Positions 18,916 to 26,858 are shown, counted from the first letter of the stretch. The stretch: DNA of 64,000 nucleotides from Bradyrhizobium daqingense (GCF_021044685.1 NZ_CP088014.1:5132001-5196000); one strand, 5' to 3'. Made by a program: numbers and translations. Notes: generated from the letters alone by a model not told the origin.

Positions 18916-20537
18916 TGTCGCTGTTCCTCCACTACCTGAGCATGCCGTATCTGCTCGAGGGCATCCAGCTCACCCTCGAGGTGACCGCCCTCGGGCTCGG
19001 CGGCGGATTGATCCTTGGATTGATCCTCGCCGGCATGCAGCTGTCCCGCTTCTGGCTGCTCTCGGCAATTGCCCGGGCCTACACCGTGATCTTCCGCGGT
19101 ACGCCGCTGATCCTGCAGATGGTGTTTGCCTACGATGCGCTGCCGCATATCGGCATCAAGCTGCCGGCGGTGCTGGCGGCCGGCCTCGCACTTGCCTGCA
19201 ATGAGGCGCCATTCATCGCCGAGATGCTGCGCGCCGGTGTGCTCGGCGTCGACCGCGGGCAGGTCACGGCAGGGCAAGCGCTCGGCATGACACCGCGGAT
19301 CCTGATGTGGCGCGTGATCGCGCCGCAAGCGATACGCACCATGATCCCGGCCTTCGGCAACGAGGCCGTCAGCGCGCTGAAGAATTCCTCGCTCGCCTCG
19401 GTCATCGCCGTGCAAGAGCTGACCTTGCGCTCGACGCAATTGGCATCCTCCACCTTCGACTTCTTCTCGATCTTCTTCGCCTGCGGTCTTCTCTATTTGG
19501 TGCTGACCGCCATGATCAGCGTGATCCAGCTGTTCGTCGAATGGCTGCTCGATCTCGACCGCGCCAAGGGCCGCCAGCGCAAGCTGGCCGACTATCTGCC
19601 GTGGCGCCGTGTCGATCTCGGCACCAAGCTGGAGCTTGCTGAGGCAACGGCGGACGATCCTGAGCCGGTGAAGGCCGAGGTGACCGATACGCCGCCGCTT
19701 GCCTTGACGACCGAGGAGCGCGCCAGACGTGCCGCAACGATCGCGCGCAACAATATCGCGGTCGAGGTAAAGGACCTGAACAAGAGCTACGGTCCGCAGA
19801 AGGTGCTTGATGGCCTCGACCTGACCGTCCGCGTCGGCGAGGTGGTGGCGCTGCTCGGCCCCAGCGGTTCCGGCAAGAGCACGCTGCTCCGCTGCATCAA
19901 CCATCTCGAAAACTGGGGGTCCGGCACGGTCCGCGTCGGCGGCCGGCGCCTCGGGTTTGGCGAGAACGGCAAGCCGTTGTCGCCCCGCGCCCTCGCCAAC
20001 GAGCGCGCCAGCGTCGGCGTCGGGATGGTGTTCCAGCAGTTCAATCTATTCGCCCACTTGTCGGCCCGGGAAAACATCGCCGGTCCATTGCGCTGGGTGC
20101 ACGGCATGACGCGTGTCGATGCCGACCGCCGCGCCAGGGAGCTGCTCGACCGCGTCGGTCTCTCGCATCGCGCCGATGCACTGCCGCGGCATCTGTCCGG
20201 CGGTCAGCAGCAGCGCGTCGCCATCGCCCGCGCGCTCGCGCCGAATCCGAGCGTGCTGCTGCTGGACGAGCCGACCTCGGCGCTCGATCCCGAACTGGTC
20301 AACGAGGTGCTGGAGGTCATCCGGCGCCTCGCCATCGACGACGGGCTGACCATGATCATCTCGACCCATCAGATTCGCTTCGCTGATGAAGTCGCCGACC
20401 GCGTCGCGTTCCTGAGCAGTGGTGCGATCATCGAGGAGGGGCCCGCGCACGAGTTGCTCTCCAATCCCCGCAATCCGCTGACAGCGCGTTTCCTCAGCGT
20501 GATGGACGCCGACAAGACTCCGGAGACGGTGCGATGA
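18915..20537 (+). CDS. Amino-acid/amide-type ABC transporter, permease-ATPase fusion
   Basis: 540 residues from the ATG overlapping the upstream stop. Residues 1-225 are a HisMQ-type permease with the EAA-loop region EMLRAGVLGVDRGQVTAGQA. A hydrophilic linker covers about 226-285. The remainder is a HisP/GlnQ-type ATPase with Walker A LLGPSGSGKST (about 313), Q-loop VFQQFNLF, signature LSGGQQQRVAIA (about 428), Walker B VLLLDEPTSALD (about 447) and the switch His in ISTHQIRFADEV. In most family members these are separate proteins; the fusion means a homodimer supplies both membrane and ATPase halves. It works with the preceding binding protein. Confidence 0.9.
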   Translation: MSLFLHYLSMPYLLEGIQLTLEVTALGLGGGLILGLILAGMQLSRFWLLSAIARAYTVIFRGTPLILQMVFAYDALPHIGIKLPAVLAAGLALACNEAPFIAEMLRAGVLGVDRGQVTAGQALGMTPRILMWRVIAPQAIRTMIPAFGNEAVSALKNSSLASVIAVQELTLRSTQLASSTFDFFSIFFACGLLYLVLTAMISVIQLFVEWLLDLDRAKGRQRKLADYLPWRRVDLGTKLELAEATADDPEPVKAEVTDTPPLALTTEERARRAATIARNNIAVEVKDLNKSYGPQKVLDGLDLTVRVGEVVALLGPSGSGKSTLLRCINHLENWGSGTVRVGGRRLGFGENGKPLSPRALANERASVGVGMVFQQFNLFAHLSARENIAGPLRWVHGMTRVDADRRARELLDRVGLSHRADALPRHLSGGQQQRVAIARALAPNPSVLLLDEPTSALDPELVNEVLEVIRRLAIDDGLTMIISTHQIRFADEVADRVAFLSSGAIIEEGPAHELLSNPRNPLTARFLSVMDADKTPETVR

Positions 20538-20590
20538 GCATCGTCTCTCCAAGGTTCAAGACCGCGTTCCCTGAAGAGGCCATCTCATGA
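20534..20590 (+). other. 18-codon mini-ORF bridging transporter and amidase genes
   Basis: The ATG overlaps the transporter TGA (ATGA), and its own TGA overlaps the amidase ATG (ATGA), so one short frame spans the exact 49-bp gap. GGAG lies eight bases before its start and AAGAGG seven before the amidase start. It may be a translational relay rather than a functional peptide, and could also be chance. Confidence 0.3.
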
Positions 20591-21828
20591 AGCATTTCAC
20601 GCTGCCGGTTTCGCCGAAAACCGTCCACTGGGGCTATTTCTCCAAGCAGGTCACGCCGGCGCTGACGCTGCGCTCCGGGGATCGCGCCACCATCGAGACG
20701 CTGACCCATCACGCCAACGACGATTACGAGCGCATGATCCAGGGCGATCCCGGCGCCGAGAGCGTGTTTCACTGGACCCGCGAGCACAAGGCGGTGGCAC
20801 GCCGCGGCTCGGGCCCCGTCGACGGCCCTTTCATCCGCGGTGCAGGCGAGGGGATCGGCGTGCATCTGCTCACCGGCCCCGTCGCGATCGAAGGCGCCGA
20901 ACCCGGCGATATCCTCGAAGTGCGTATCCTCGACGTCCGGCCGCGGCCGAGTTGCAGCGCCTGCCATGCCGGCCGCTGCTTCGGCTCCAACGTCGCGGCG
21001 AACTGGGGCTTTCACTATCACGATCTGATCGCGGAGCCGAAGCCCCGGGAGGTCGTCACCATCTTCGAGCTGGACACCTCTGGTGAGCCCTACGCAAAGG
21101 CGGTCTACAACTACGTCTGGACGCCGCAGACCGATCCCGACGGCATCGTACATTCGACCATCGACTATCCCGGCGTGCGCGTCGACCACGCGACCATCAC
21201 CAAGCGCGAGAACATCTTGTCCCGTGTGAAAGTGCCGGCGCGCCTGCATTTCGGCACGATGGGGCTTGCTCCCTCGGAAGCCGATTTCGTCAGCTCGATC
21301 CCACCGAGCTATACCGGCGGCAATATCGATGACTGGCGCATCGGCAAGGGCGCGCGGATGTTCTATCCGGTTGCGGTGCCCGGCGCCTATTTCTCGGTCG
21401 GCGATCCCCATGCAGCCCAGGGCGACAGTGAGCTCGGCGGCACCGCGATCGAGACCTCGCTGACCGGCGATTTCGAATTCATCCTGCACAAGAAGGCGGA
21501 CCTTGCCGGCACCAGCCTCGACGGCCTCGATCATCCCATGCTCGAGACCGACCATACCTGGTCGTTCTACGGCTTCACCTATCCGAACTATCTCGCGACC
21601 CTCGGCACTGATGCGCAAACGGAGATTGCCAATCACAGTAGTCTCGACCGTGCGATGCGCGATGCGTTCCGCAAAGTTCGGCGTTTCCTGATGACCGTGC
21701 ATCGTCTCAGCGAGGACGAGGCGATCTCGTTGATGTCGGTCGGCGCCGATTTCGGCGTCACGCAGGTCGTTGATGCCAATTGGGGCGTCCACGGCACGAT
21801 CCGCAAGAACATCTTCCGGTGCGACTAA
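20587..21828 (+). CDS. Acetamidase/formamidase family protein
   Basis: 413 residues of the FmdA/AmdA family, which hydrolyses formamide, acetamide or related short amides to ammonia and acid. The family pattern runs through the full length: TVHWGYFSK near the N-terminus, GDRATIETLTHHAND, GEGIGVHLLTGPVAIEGAEPGD, VVTIFELD, and SVGDPHAAQGDSELGGTAIE, which contains conserved acidic and histidine residues of the proposed metal site. No signal peptide, so cytoplasmic. It sits directly after the ABC transporter genes and before a second homologue fused to an AraC regulator. Substrate choice within the family cannot be read from sequence. Confidence 0.88.
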   Translation: MKHFTLPVSPKTVHWGYFSKQVTPALTLRSGDRATIETLTHHANDDYERMIQGDPGAESVFHWTREHKAVARRGSGPVDGPFIRGAGEGIGVHLLTGPVAIEGAEPGDILEVRILDVRPRPSCSACHAGRCFGSNVAANWGFHYHDLIAEPKPREVVTIFELDTSGEPYAKAVYNYVWTPQTDPDGIVHSTIDYPGVRVDHATITKRENILSRVKVPARLHFGTMGLAPSEADFVSSIPPSYTGGNIDDWRIGKGARMFYPVAVPGAYFSVGDPHAAQGDSELGGTAIETSLTGDFEFILHKKADLAGTSLDGLDHPMLETDHTWSFYGFTYPNYLATLGTDAQTEIANHSSLDRAMRDAFRKVRRFLMTVHRLSEDEAISLMSVGADFGVTQVVDANWGVHGTIRKNIFRCD

Positions 21829-21918
21829 TGCATTGAATGGCATTCGCTTTTGGGGTCAGCGTCGTGAACGACGAAGGTCATTTGCAGCCTGTCGCCGGGA
21901 CGGATCATCGCGAACGTC

Positions 21919-21934
21919 TGGCACGGAGGTTGCT
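21919..21934 (+). promoter_or_regulatory. Sigma-54 (RpoN) -24/-12 promoter
   Basis: TGGCACGGAGGTTGCT matches the consensus TGGCACG-N4-TTGCW at every defined base, with GG and GC elements ten bases apart. Transcription would start about 21945, 18 bases before the ATG at 21963, which supports that start for the AraC-amidase gene. Upstream activator sites are not clear; an AATGC/GCATT inverted repeat at 21827-21844 lies at about -110 but does not match the NtrC half-site GCAC. Confidence 0.85.
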
Positions 21935-21962
21935 TCGATCGACCGCAATCTGGGTCGATCCG

Positions 21963-24290
21963 ATGAGCTTCCGTCCTTTCACGAGCGAATCCTATGCGAA
22001 AGCCGACCGACCCGAAGCCTGGCGGGACGTGCTGGCTGATGTCGGTCTCCAACCAGTCAGTGGTCATAGTCTCTTCGACGGACATGCAACGGCCTCGCAT
22101 CGCCACGCCGCAGGTGTTGCGCTGACGCGCATGGCTGCAGGCTCCCAAAGCGTCGGCCCGCTCTCGCAAGCAAACGAAGACATTCCGATCGCGCTGATAC
22201 CTGTCGAGGACGGCATGGTGCTGAAAAGCGCCGGTGGCCACCGCATCATTCCCGTCGGTCACCTCGTGCTGCTGCCGCGCAACGGCGACTGGAGCATCGC
22301 GTTCCAACGCGACATGCGTGCCATCGTTCTGTCGGTCACATCGGATGCGCTGCATGGGCGTCACTCGGGCAAGCCGCGGCTTCGAGATCCTCGTGTCGTG
22401 CCGCCCGGCGGCTTTGCGGACGTGTTCGCACGGCTGCTGGACGCTGCCGCACGCGCGCTCGACACCTTGAGCGATGCCGAATGGAATTCTGTCGCGCAAT
22501 CGCTCGTCGATCTGCACCTCACTCTCACGCATCTGGTGGCGGTCTCAAGCGCTGATGTCGGATCGAGTGCGACGCAGGCTGCGCTCCTGCACCGGATCTG
22601 CCAGACCATCGAGCGACAGCTCGGCGATGCCGATCTGGTACCGGCGCGCGTTGCGCAGGCCGAAGGGATCTCTGAACGGTACCTGCAAAAGCTGTTCGAG
22701 ACAGTCGGCGACAATTTTACTCACTACGTCCGCGAGCGCCGGCTCCAGCACGCCTGGATTGATCTGTCCAACCCGACTGAAGCACATCGCTCGATCTCGG
22801 AGATCGCTTACGCCTACGGCTTCAGCGATTCCGCGCATTTCAGTCGCGCCTTCCGTCACCGTTTCGGCCTGCCGCCGCGCGAGTTTCGCCAGCAGGAGGC
22901 GGAGCGGGCGACGTTGCAGCATGGCATCGCCGGCCAGCGCGGCTGGCCGCAGGAGGCACTGGCGCAGCTTCGCGCCCATCAGAACCCGGAGGCACGCGGC
23001 AGAATCGCCTGCGTCGGCGCTGAACAGAAAACGACGACAGAGCGCAGGCATCATCATCTGCCGGTCGACGCCAGCCGCGTCCATTGGGGCTATTTCAGCC
23101 GCTCGCTATCCCCGCAGATCGAGATCGCCTCGGGTGACACCATCACCATCGAGACCTTGACGCAGCACGCCTCTGATGCCCCCGACCTGATGATCAAGGG
23201 CGATGCCGGCGCCGAAGCCGTATTCGGCTGGACGCGGGACAAGAAAAACGTCGATCGCCGCGGTGCGGGTCCGATGGACGCGAGCGTGTTCGGTCGCGGC
23301 GCTGGCGAGGGCTTTGGCGTACACATCTGCACCGGCCCTGTAGCGGTCAATGGCGCCCAACCTGGCGACGTGCTGGAAGTGCGTATCCTCGACATCGTGC
23401 CGCGAGCGAACCGCAATCCCGACCGTGCGGGCCGCGTATTCGGCTCATCGGTCGCGGCGTGGTGGGGTTATCATTACAATGAGTTCCTGGGCGGTCCCAA
23501 GCCGCGCGAAGTCGTCACCATCTATGAGATATTCGACGACGCTGAGATGCCGCACGCTCGGGCGCTCTATTCCTACCGTTGGGAACCGCAGACCGATCCG
23601 TTCGGCGTGGTGCACACGACCTACGACTATCCCGGCGTTCTCGTTGCATCTACGGTCAAGCGGCGCCATGCCGTGCTCGACGGCATCCGTATTCCCCTGC
23701 GGCCGCATTTCGGCGTGATCGCCGTGGCCCCGCGCGAGGTCGATTTCGTCGATTCAGTGCCGCCGTCCTATTTCGGTGGGAATCTCGACAATTGGCGGCT
23801 GGGGAAGGGGGCGACGATCTATCTCCCGGTTTCCGTTCCTGGCGCGCTTCTGTCGGTCGGCGATCCCCATGCCGCGCAAGGCGACGGCGAATTGAGCGGC
23901 ACCGCCATCGAATGCTCGATGACTGGCACGTTCGAGGTGATCCTGCACAAGAAGGCCGATCTCGCCGGCCGGCCCTTCGCCGATCTTTCTTACCCTCTGA
24001 TCGAGACCGAGACGGATTGGGTGCTGACCGGTTTCAGCCATCCGAATTACCTTGCCGAGTTCGGCGCGCAAGGCCAAAGCGAGGTCTACACAAAATCCTC
24101 GCTGGATCTTGCGATGAAGGATGCGTTCCGCAAGATGCGGCGCTTTCTGATGAACGTCAAAGGCCTGAGCGAGGACGAGGCGATCGCGCTGATGTCGGCT
24201 GCCGTCGACTTCGGCGGCACGCAGGTGGTCGACGGTAATTGGGGCGTACACGCCATCCTCAGCAAGCGCCTGTTTCAGGACGCACCTTAA
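21963..24290 (+). CDS. AraC-family regulator fused to acetamidase/formamidase
   Basis: 775 residues from the ATG at 21963; the frame is open to 21837, but that stretch holds the sigma-54 promoter. Residues 1-200 resemble the AraC-binding-like (cupin-type) domain (MSFRPFTSESYAKADRPE). Residues about 210-315 form the AraC HTH pair: ARVAQAEGISERYLQKLF, then SISEIAYAYGFSDSAHFSRA. After a linker, residues about 363-775 are a full-length FmdA/AmdA amidase (VHWGYFSRS, GEGFGVHICTGPVAVNGAQP, SVGDPHAAQGDGELSGTAIE) closely related to the upstream amidase. The natural reading is a regulator covalently tied to the enzyme whose substrate it may sense. There is no frameshift or stop between the parts. A Rid gene follows at 13 bp. 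Confidence 0.88.
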   Translation: MSFRPFTSESYAKADRPEAWRDVLADVGLQPVSGHSLFDGHATASHRHAAGVALTRMAAGSQSVGPLSQANEDIPIALIPVEDGMVLKSAGGHRIIPVGHLVLLPRNGDWSIAFQRDMRAIVLSVTSDALHGRHSGKPRLRDPRVVPPGGFADVFARLLDAAARALDTLSDAEWNSVAQSLVDLHLTLTHLVAVSSADVGSSATQAALLHRICQTIERQLGDADLVPARVAQAEGISERYLQKLFETVGDNFTHYVRERRLQHAWIDLSNPTEAHRSISEIAYAYGFSDSAHFSRAFRHRFGLPPREFRQQEAERATLQHGIAGQRGWPQEALAQLRAHQNPEARGRIACVGAEQKTTTERRHHHLPVDASRVHWGYFSRSLSPQIEIASGDTITIETLTQHASDAPDLMIKGDAGAEAVFGWTRDKKNVDRRGAGPMDASVFGRGAGEGFGVHICTGPVAVNGAQPGDVLEVRILDIVPRANRNPDRAGRVFGSSVAAWWGYHYNEFLGGPKPREVVTIYEIFDDAEMPHARALYSYRWEPQTDPFGVVHTTYDYPGVLVASTVKRRHAVLDGIRIPLRPHFGVIAVAPREVDFVDSVPPSYFGGNLDNWRLGKGATIYLPVSVPGALLSVGDPHAAQGDGELSGTAIECSMTGTFEVILHKKADLAGRPFADLSYPLIETETDWVLTGFSHPNYLAEFGAQGQSEVYTKSSLDLAMKDAFRKMRRFLMNVKGLSEDEAIALMSAAVDFGGTQVVDGNWGVHAILSKRLFQDAP

Positions 24291-24302
24291 AGGACACGCG
24301 AA

Positions 24303-24686
24303 GTGAAATTCCACATGATTAGCGGCGGACCGAAGCCGGTCGCGCCCTTCAGCCACGCCGTCGAGACCGATGGTTTCATCTTCGTCACCGGCCAGATGCC
24401 GGACACGCCGCAAGCACCGGGAGTACTTCCCGATGGGATTGCAGCGCAGACCCGCGCAGTGATGGAAAACTTGAAAGTCGTTCTCGCAGGTCTCGATCTC
24501 GGCCTTGAGCACGTCGTGATGACGCGCATCTATCTGACGCGGTTCAAGGAAGACTACGCCGCGATGAACGAGACCTACCGCACGTTTTTTCCGCCGGATC
24601 GCCTGCCGGCCCGCACCTGTGTCGGCGTCACCGGGCTCGCTTACGATGCACTGATCGAGATCGATCTGGTGTGCCGACGGTCGTAA
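24303..24686 (+). CDS. Rid-family (YjgF/YER057c/UK114) protein
   Basis: 127 residues, a single Rid domain: FSHAVETDGFIFVTGQMP, a central VVMTRIYLTRFKEDYAAMNE, and the C-terminal RLPARTCVGVTGLAYDALIEIDL, which carries the Arg that binds the substrate carboxylate in RidA enzymes. Members deaminate reactive enamines/imines or hydrolyse related amide-type intermediates (as RutC does). GTG start with AAAGGA upstream, 12 bp after the AraC-amidase stop, so it is in the same operon. Its role is probably clean-up of an intermediate of the amide pathway; this is inference. Archetypal RidA versus a specialised subfamily cannot be decided here. Confidence 0.85.
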   Translation: MKFHMISGGPKPVAPFSHAVETDGFIFVTGQMPDTPQAPGVLPDGIAAQTRAVMENLKVVLAGLDLGLEHVVMTRIYLTRFKEDYAAMNETYRTFFPPDRLPARTCVGVTGLAYDALIEIDLVCRRS

Positions 24687-25013
24687 GGGATTCGAGGCAA
24701 CAGGTAGTGCTGCGCAACCGCCCCGTGGAGGTGGAACCGAGCCCGCGTCTGATGTTCCCCGCGCCTCCGACAGGAGGGTGTCGGGATGACCGCTGCGACA
24801 GCTTGCCCCTCGCGTTACAGGCGCCTTCGATCTTTGTCTAAAATTGCAACCAGCGCGTGCAGGAAGTCTTGATCGGCGTGATCTAGAGGTGGATCGGCCT
24901 GCTTGAACGCACGCCGAAACCACGGCGACTAACCGACAGAGTGCATAGGGATCAGGGGAACGTGATCGCAAATCCTATACCTAAAGCACCAAAATGGTGC
25001 TTTAGTGCTTTTC
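24687..25013. other. Intergenic region between the amide cluster and the psp module
   Basis: About 330 bp with no supported gene. A hairpin CCGACA-GGAGGG-TGTCGG (24767-24784) presents a Shine-Dalgarno-like loop before a 28-codon ATG frame (24786-24872) that has no recognisable product. The strongest feature is the long palindrome ending at 25005, just before the next gene. Confidence 0.5.
24981..25005. promoter_or_regulatory. 25-bp perfect inverted repeat directly upstream of the TnpB-like/PspA gene
   Basis: Arms CTAAAGCACCA and TGGTGCTTTAG with an AAA loop. It ends eight bases before the ATG at 25014 and is followed by TGCTTTT. It could be a terminator of upstream transcription, a repressor site, or the end hairpin of a decayed IS605-type element. 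It leaves no room for a normal Shine-Dalgarno before 25014. Confidence 0.6.
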
Positions 25014-26165
25014 ATGAACCCGGCCCGAAACGCCCCGTCCGCACTGCGCTATCGGCTTGCCCCTGATCCCGCCGCCAAGGCCGCGCTCGAGGCGACGTTC
25101 AGGGCTTATGACCGCATGATGGAGATTCTCGACGAGATCGCGAGGACCCACAATTTGGGCTCGAACGTGGTCCTGCTCCACGCCCATGCCTATGAGCCGA
25201 TCCGTAAGGAGACCGCGCTGCCGTCGCGTCTGGTGACCCTGGGTCTGCGCGACCGTGCCGATTATCGCGCGGCCCAGGGCCGCCGCCTGCCGCTCGACGA
25301 CAAGCTCGCCAAGATCAAGGGGCCTGCCACCATCTCGATTGCGACCGTGGAGGGCCGCTTCAGCGTGCCCTTCGACTATGCGGGCTATGCCGAGGGCTGG
25401 GGGCAGAGCGTGCCCGCACACCTCATCCGGACCGACGACGGTTTCGAAGTTCACTACGGCGTCACGCCGAACATTCTGCCAGAGGAGGAGAACGCTATGG
25501 ATAACATCGCTGCCGCTCCCGACAATTTCCTGTCCCGGGTCGGGCGCCTGATCGCCGGAATCGCCTATGACGCCATCGAGCAGGCGGAAGGCAAGAACAA
25601 GCTCAAGGTCGTTGGACAGGCCATCCGCGAGATCGAGCGTGCCGAGAGCGAAGCGCGCGATGCGCTCGCCGCCGCGAGGGCCGAGGAATACCGCCTCAAC
25701 GCGCGCCGCAGCGAAATCGAGCGTGCGATGACCGATCTGACCGCCAAGATCGAGGGCGCGATCGCGGACGGGCGCGACGATCTCGCGCGGGCCGGCATCG
25801 CGCGACAGATGGATCTGGAGGCGCAATTCGAGGTGCTCTCGCGGGCCATCGACGAGAACAACGAGAAGATCGAGCAATGCGTGACCTCGCTGCGCGCCGT
25901 GCTGTCGGCGCTCCAGGACGCTGAGCAACGCCGCGCTGATCTCGAAAAGAGCGAGGCCGTCGCAAGCCAGCAGGCCTCGACATCGCCCAAGAAGCAGGGC
26001 GGCACCTCTGCGGCGGCGAAGGCGCTGCGTGCGGGCAGGGCGGTGGCGCGGGCGACCGGCGTGCCGCCGGGCATCCCCTATTCGAGCGACATCGACGAGC
26101 TCAGCACGTTGCATCGCGACAAGGAAATTGCAGCGCGGCTGGCCCGGTTGAAGTCGGGCTCCTGA
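25014..26165 (+). CDS. pspA: PspA/IM30-family protein with in-frame TnpB-like N-terminal extension
   Basis: The open frame encodes 383 residues. Residues 162-383 (from the ATG at 25497) are PspA/IM30: FLSRVGRLIAGIAYDAIEQA, a long coiled coil (about 190-310) with EGAIADGRDDLARAGIARQM, and a basic tail. From 25497 the product is 222 residues, the usual PspA size, and AGAGGAGGAG lies six bases upstream of that ATG. Residues 1-161 are unlike PspA and resemble the N-terminal region of IS605 OrfB/TnpB proteins (LRYRLAPDPAAKAALEATFR; ATISIATVEGRFSVPF). No RuvC part is present. PspA proteins bind and stabilise stressed inner membrane. Probably both a fusion and a short PspA could be made; which is used is unknown. 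Confidence 0.8.
   Translation: MNPARNAPSALRYRLAPDPAAKAALEATFRAYDRMMEILDEIARTHNLGSNVVLLHAHAYEPIRKETALPSRLVTLGLRDRADYRAAQGRRLPLDDKLAKIKGPATISIATVEGRFSVPFDYAGYAEGWGQSVPAHLIRTDDGFEVHYGVTPNILPEEENAMDNIAAAPDNFLSRVGRLIAGIAYDAIEQAEGKNKLKVVGQAIREIERAESEARDALAAARAEEYRLNARRSEIERAMTDLTAKIEGAIADGRDDLARAGIARQMDLEAQFEVLSRAIDENNEKIEQCVTSLRAVLSALQDAEQRRADLEKSEAVASQQASTSPKKQGGTSAAAKALRAGRAVARATGVPPGIPYSSDIDELSTLHRDKEIAARLARLKSGS
25481..25496 (+). promoter_or_regulatory. Internal ribosome binding site for PspA
   Basis: AGAGGAGGAG, then AACGCT, then ATG at 25497. This is the best Shine-Dalgarno in the gene and predicts independent translation of a normal-length PspA, whereas the upstream ATG at 25014 has none. 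Confidence 0.7.
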
Positions 26166-26175
26166 GTGCCGTGTC

Positions 26176-26835
26176 ATGAGCGCTCTGCTCGAACACGTCA
26201 TGTCGCCGGAGGTCAGGCCGTTCGCGATCGCAGCGGCCATGATCGTCATCGTCGGCACGATCGAGGTGGTCTCGATGCTGGTGGGGGCTTCGCTCAGTGA
26301 GATGCTGGGCACCAACATCGATTTCGCTCACCCCAGCGACAATGGGGTGATCAATGCGATCTCGTGGATCAATGTCGGTGGCGTGCCGCTCTTGATCTTC
26401 CTGCTGTTGCTGCTCGGCGCCTTCTCCATCACCGGCTTCCTGATCCAGGACGTCGCGCGGTTGGTGGCAGGTCCCTTGCCGGCGACGGTTGCTTCGGTCG
26501 GGGCGGTCGCCGCGTCGGTTCCGCTGGTAAGGGTTGCCAGCCGTGCCATCGCGAGGGTCGTTCCCAAGGACGAGGGCTACGCCGTTGGCCTCGGCGATCT
26601 CGTCGGTCGCATCGGTGAGGTCGTCATCGGTCCGCTCGACCAGGGGCCGCCGGGCCGCGTCAGCGTCGCCGACGTCCACGGCAACCGTCACTTCGTCTCG
26701 GCGGTCGCCGCACCTTCGTCACCGCCGTTGCCGCAGGGAACCCTGGTTCTCCTGGTCGATCGCGACGGCACTCGCTTCGTGGCGGTGAAAGCCGACGATG
26801 AACTCAAACCTTCCAAGCCCAGTCTAAGCAGCTAG
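26176..26835 (+). CDS. YqiJ-like inner-membrane protein with C-terminal OB-fold
   Basis: 219 residues. Three hydrophobic segments (about 15-40, 68-95, 100-125) are followed by a soluble beta-rich C-terminal domain starting near GYAVGLGDLVGRIGEVVIGP, matching the NfeD/YqiJ-type OB-fold that partners SPFH/flotillin proteins. It sits 10 bp after pspA and 23 bp before the flotillin gene, reproducing the E. coli yqiJ-yqiK pair. Likely function: membrane-embedded partner of the flotillin in maintaining membrane domains or integrity under stress. A GTG/ATG ambiguity is unlikely as the ATG follows TGAGTGCCGTGTC. Confidence 0.8.
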   Translation: MSALLEHVMSPEVRPFAIAAAMIVIVGTIEVVSMLVGASLSEMLGTNIDFAHPSDNGVINAISWINVGGVPLLIFLLLLLGAFSITGFLIQDVARLVAGPLPATVASVGAVAASVPLVRVASRAIARVVPKDEGYAVGLGDLVGRIGEVVIGPLDQGPPGRVSVADVHGNRHFVSAVAAPSSPPLPQGTLVLLVDRDGTRFVAVKADDELKPSKPSLSS

Positions 26836-26858
26836 CACGTCCATTATCGGAGAAAGTC

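Noticed and set aside
21827..21844. AATGC/GCATT inverted repeat upstream of the sigma-54 promoter as an NtrC site
   Set aside because: The half-sites do not match GCAC/GTGC and the spacing differs by one base; it may bind the AraC part or nothing.
24786..24872. 28-codon frame with a Shine-Dalgarno displayed in a hairpin loop
   Set aside because: The peptide is basic and featureless, and the hairpin may be chance; kept only as a note in the intergenic entry.
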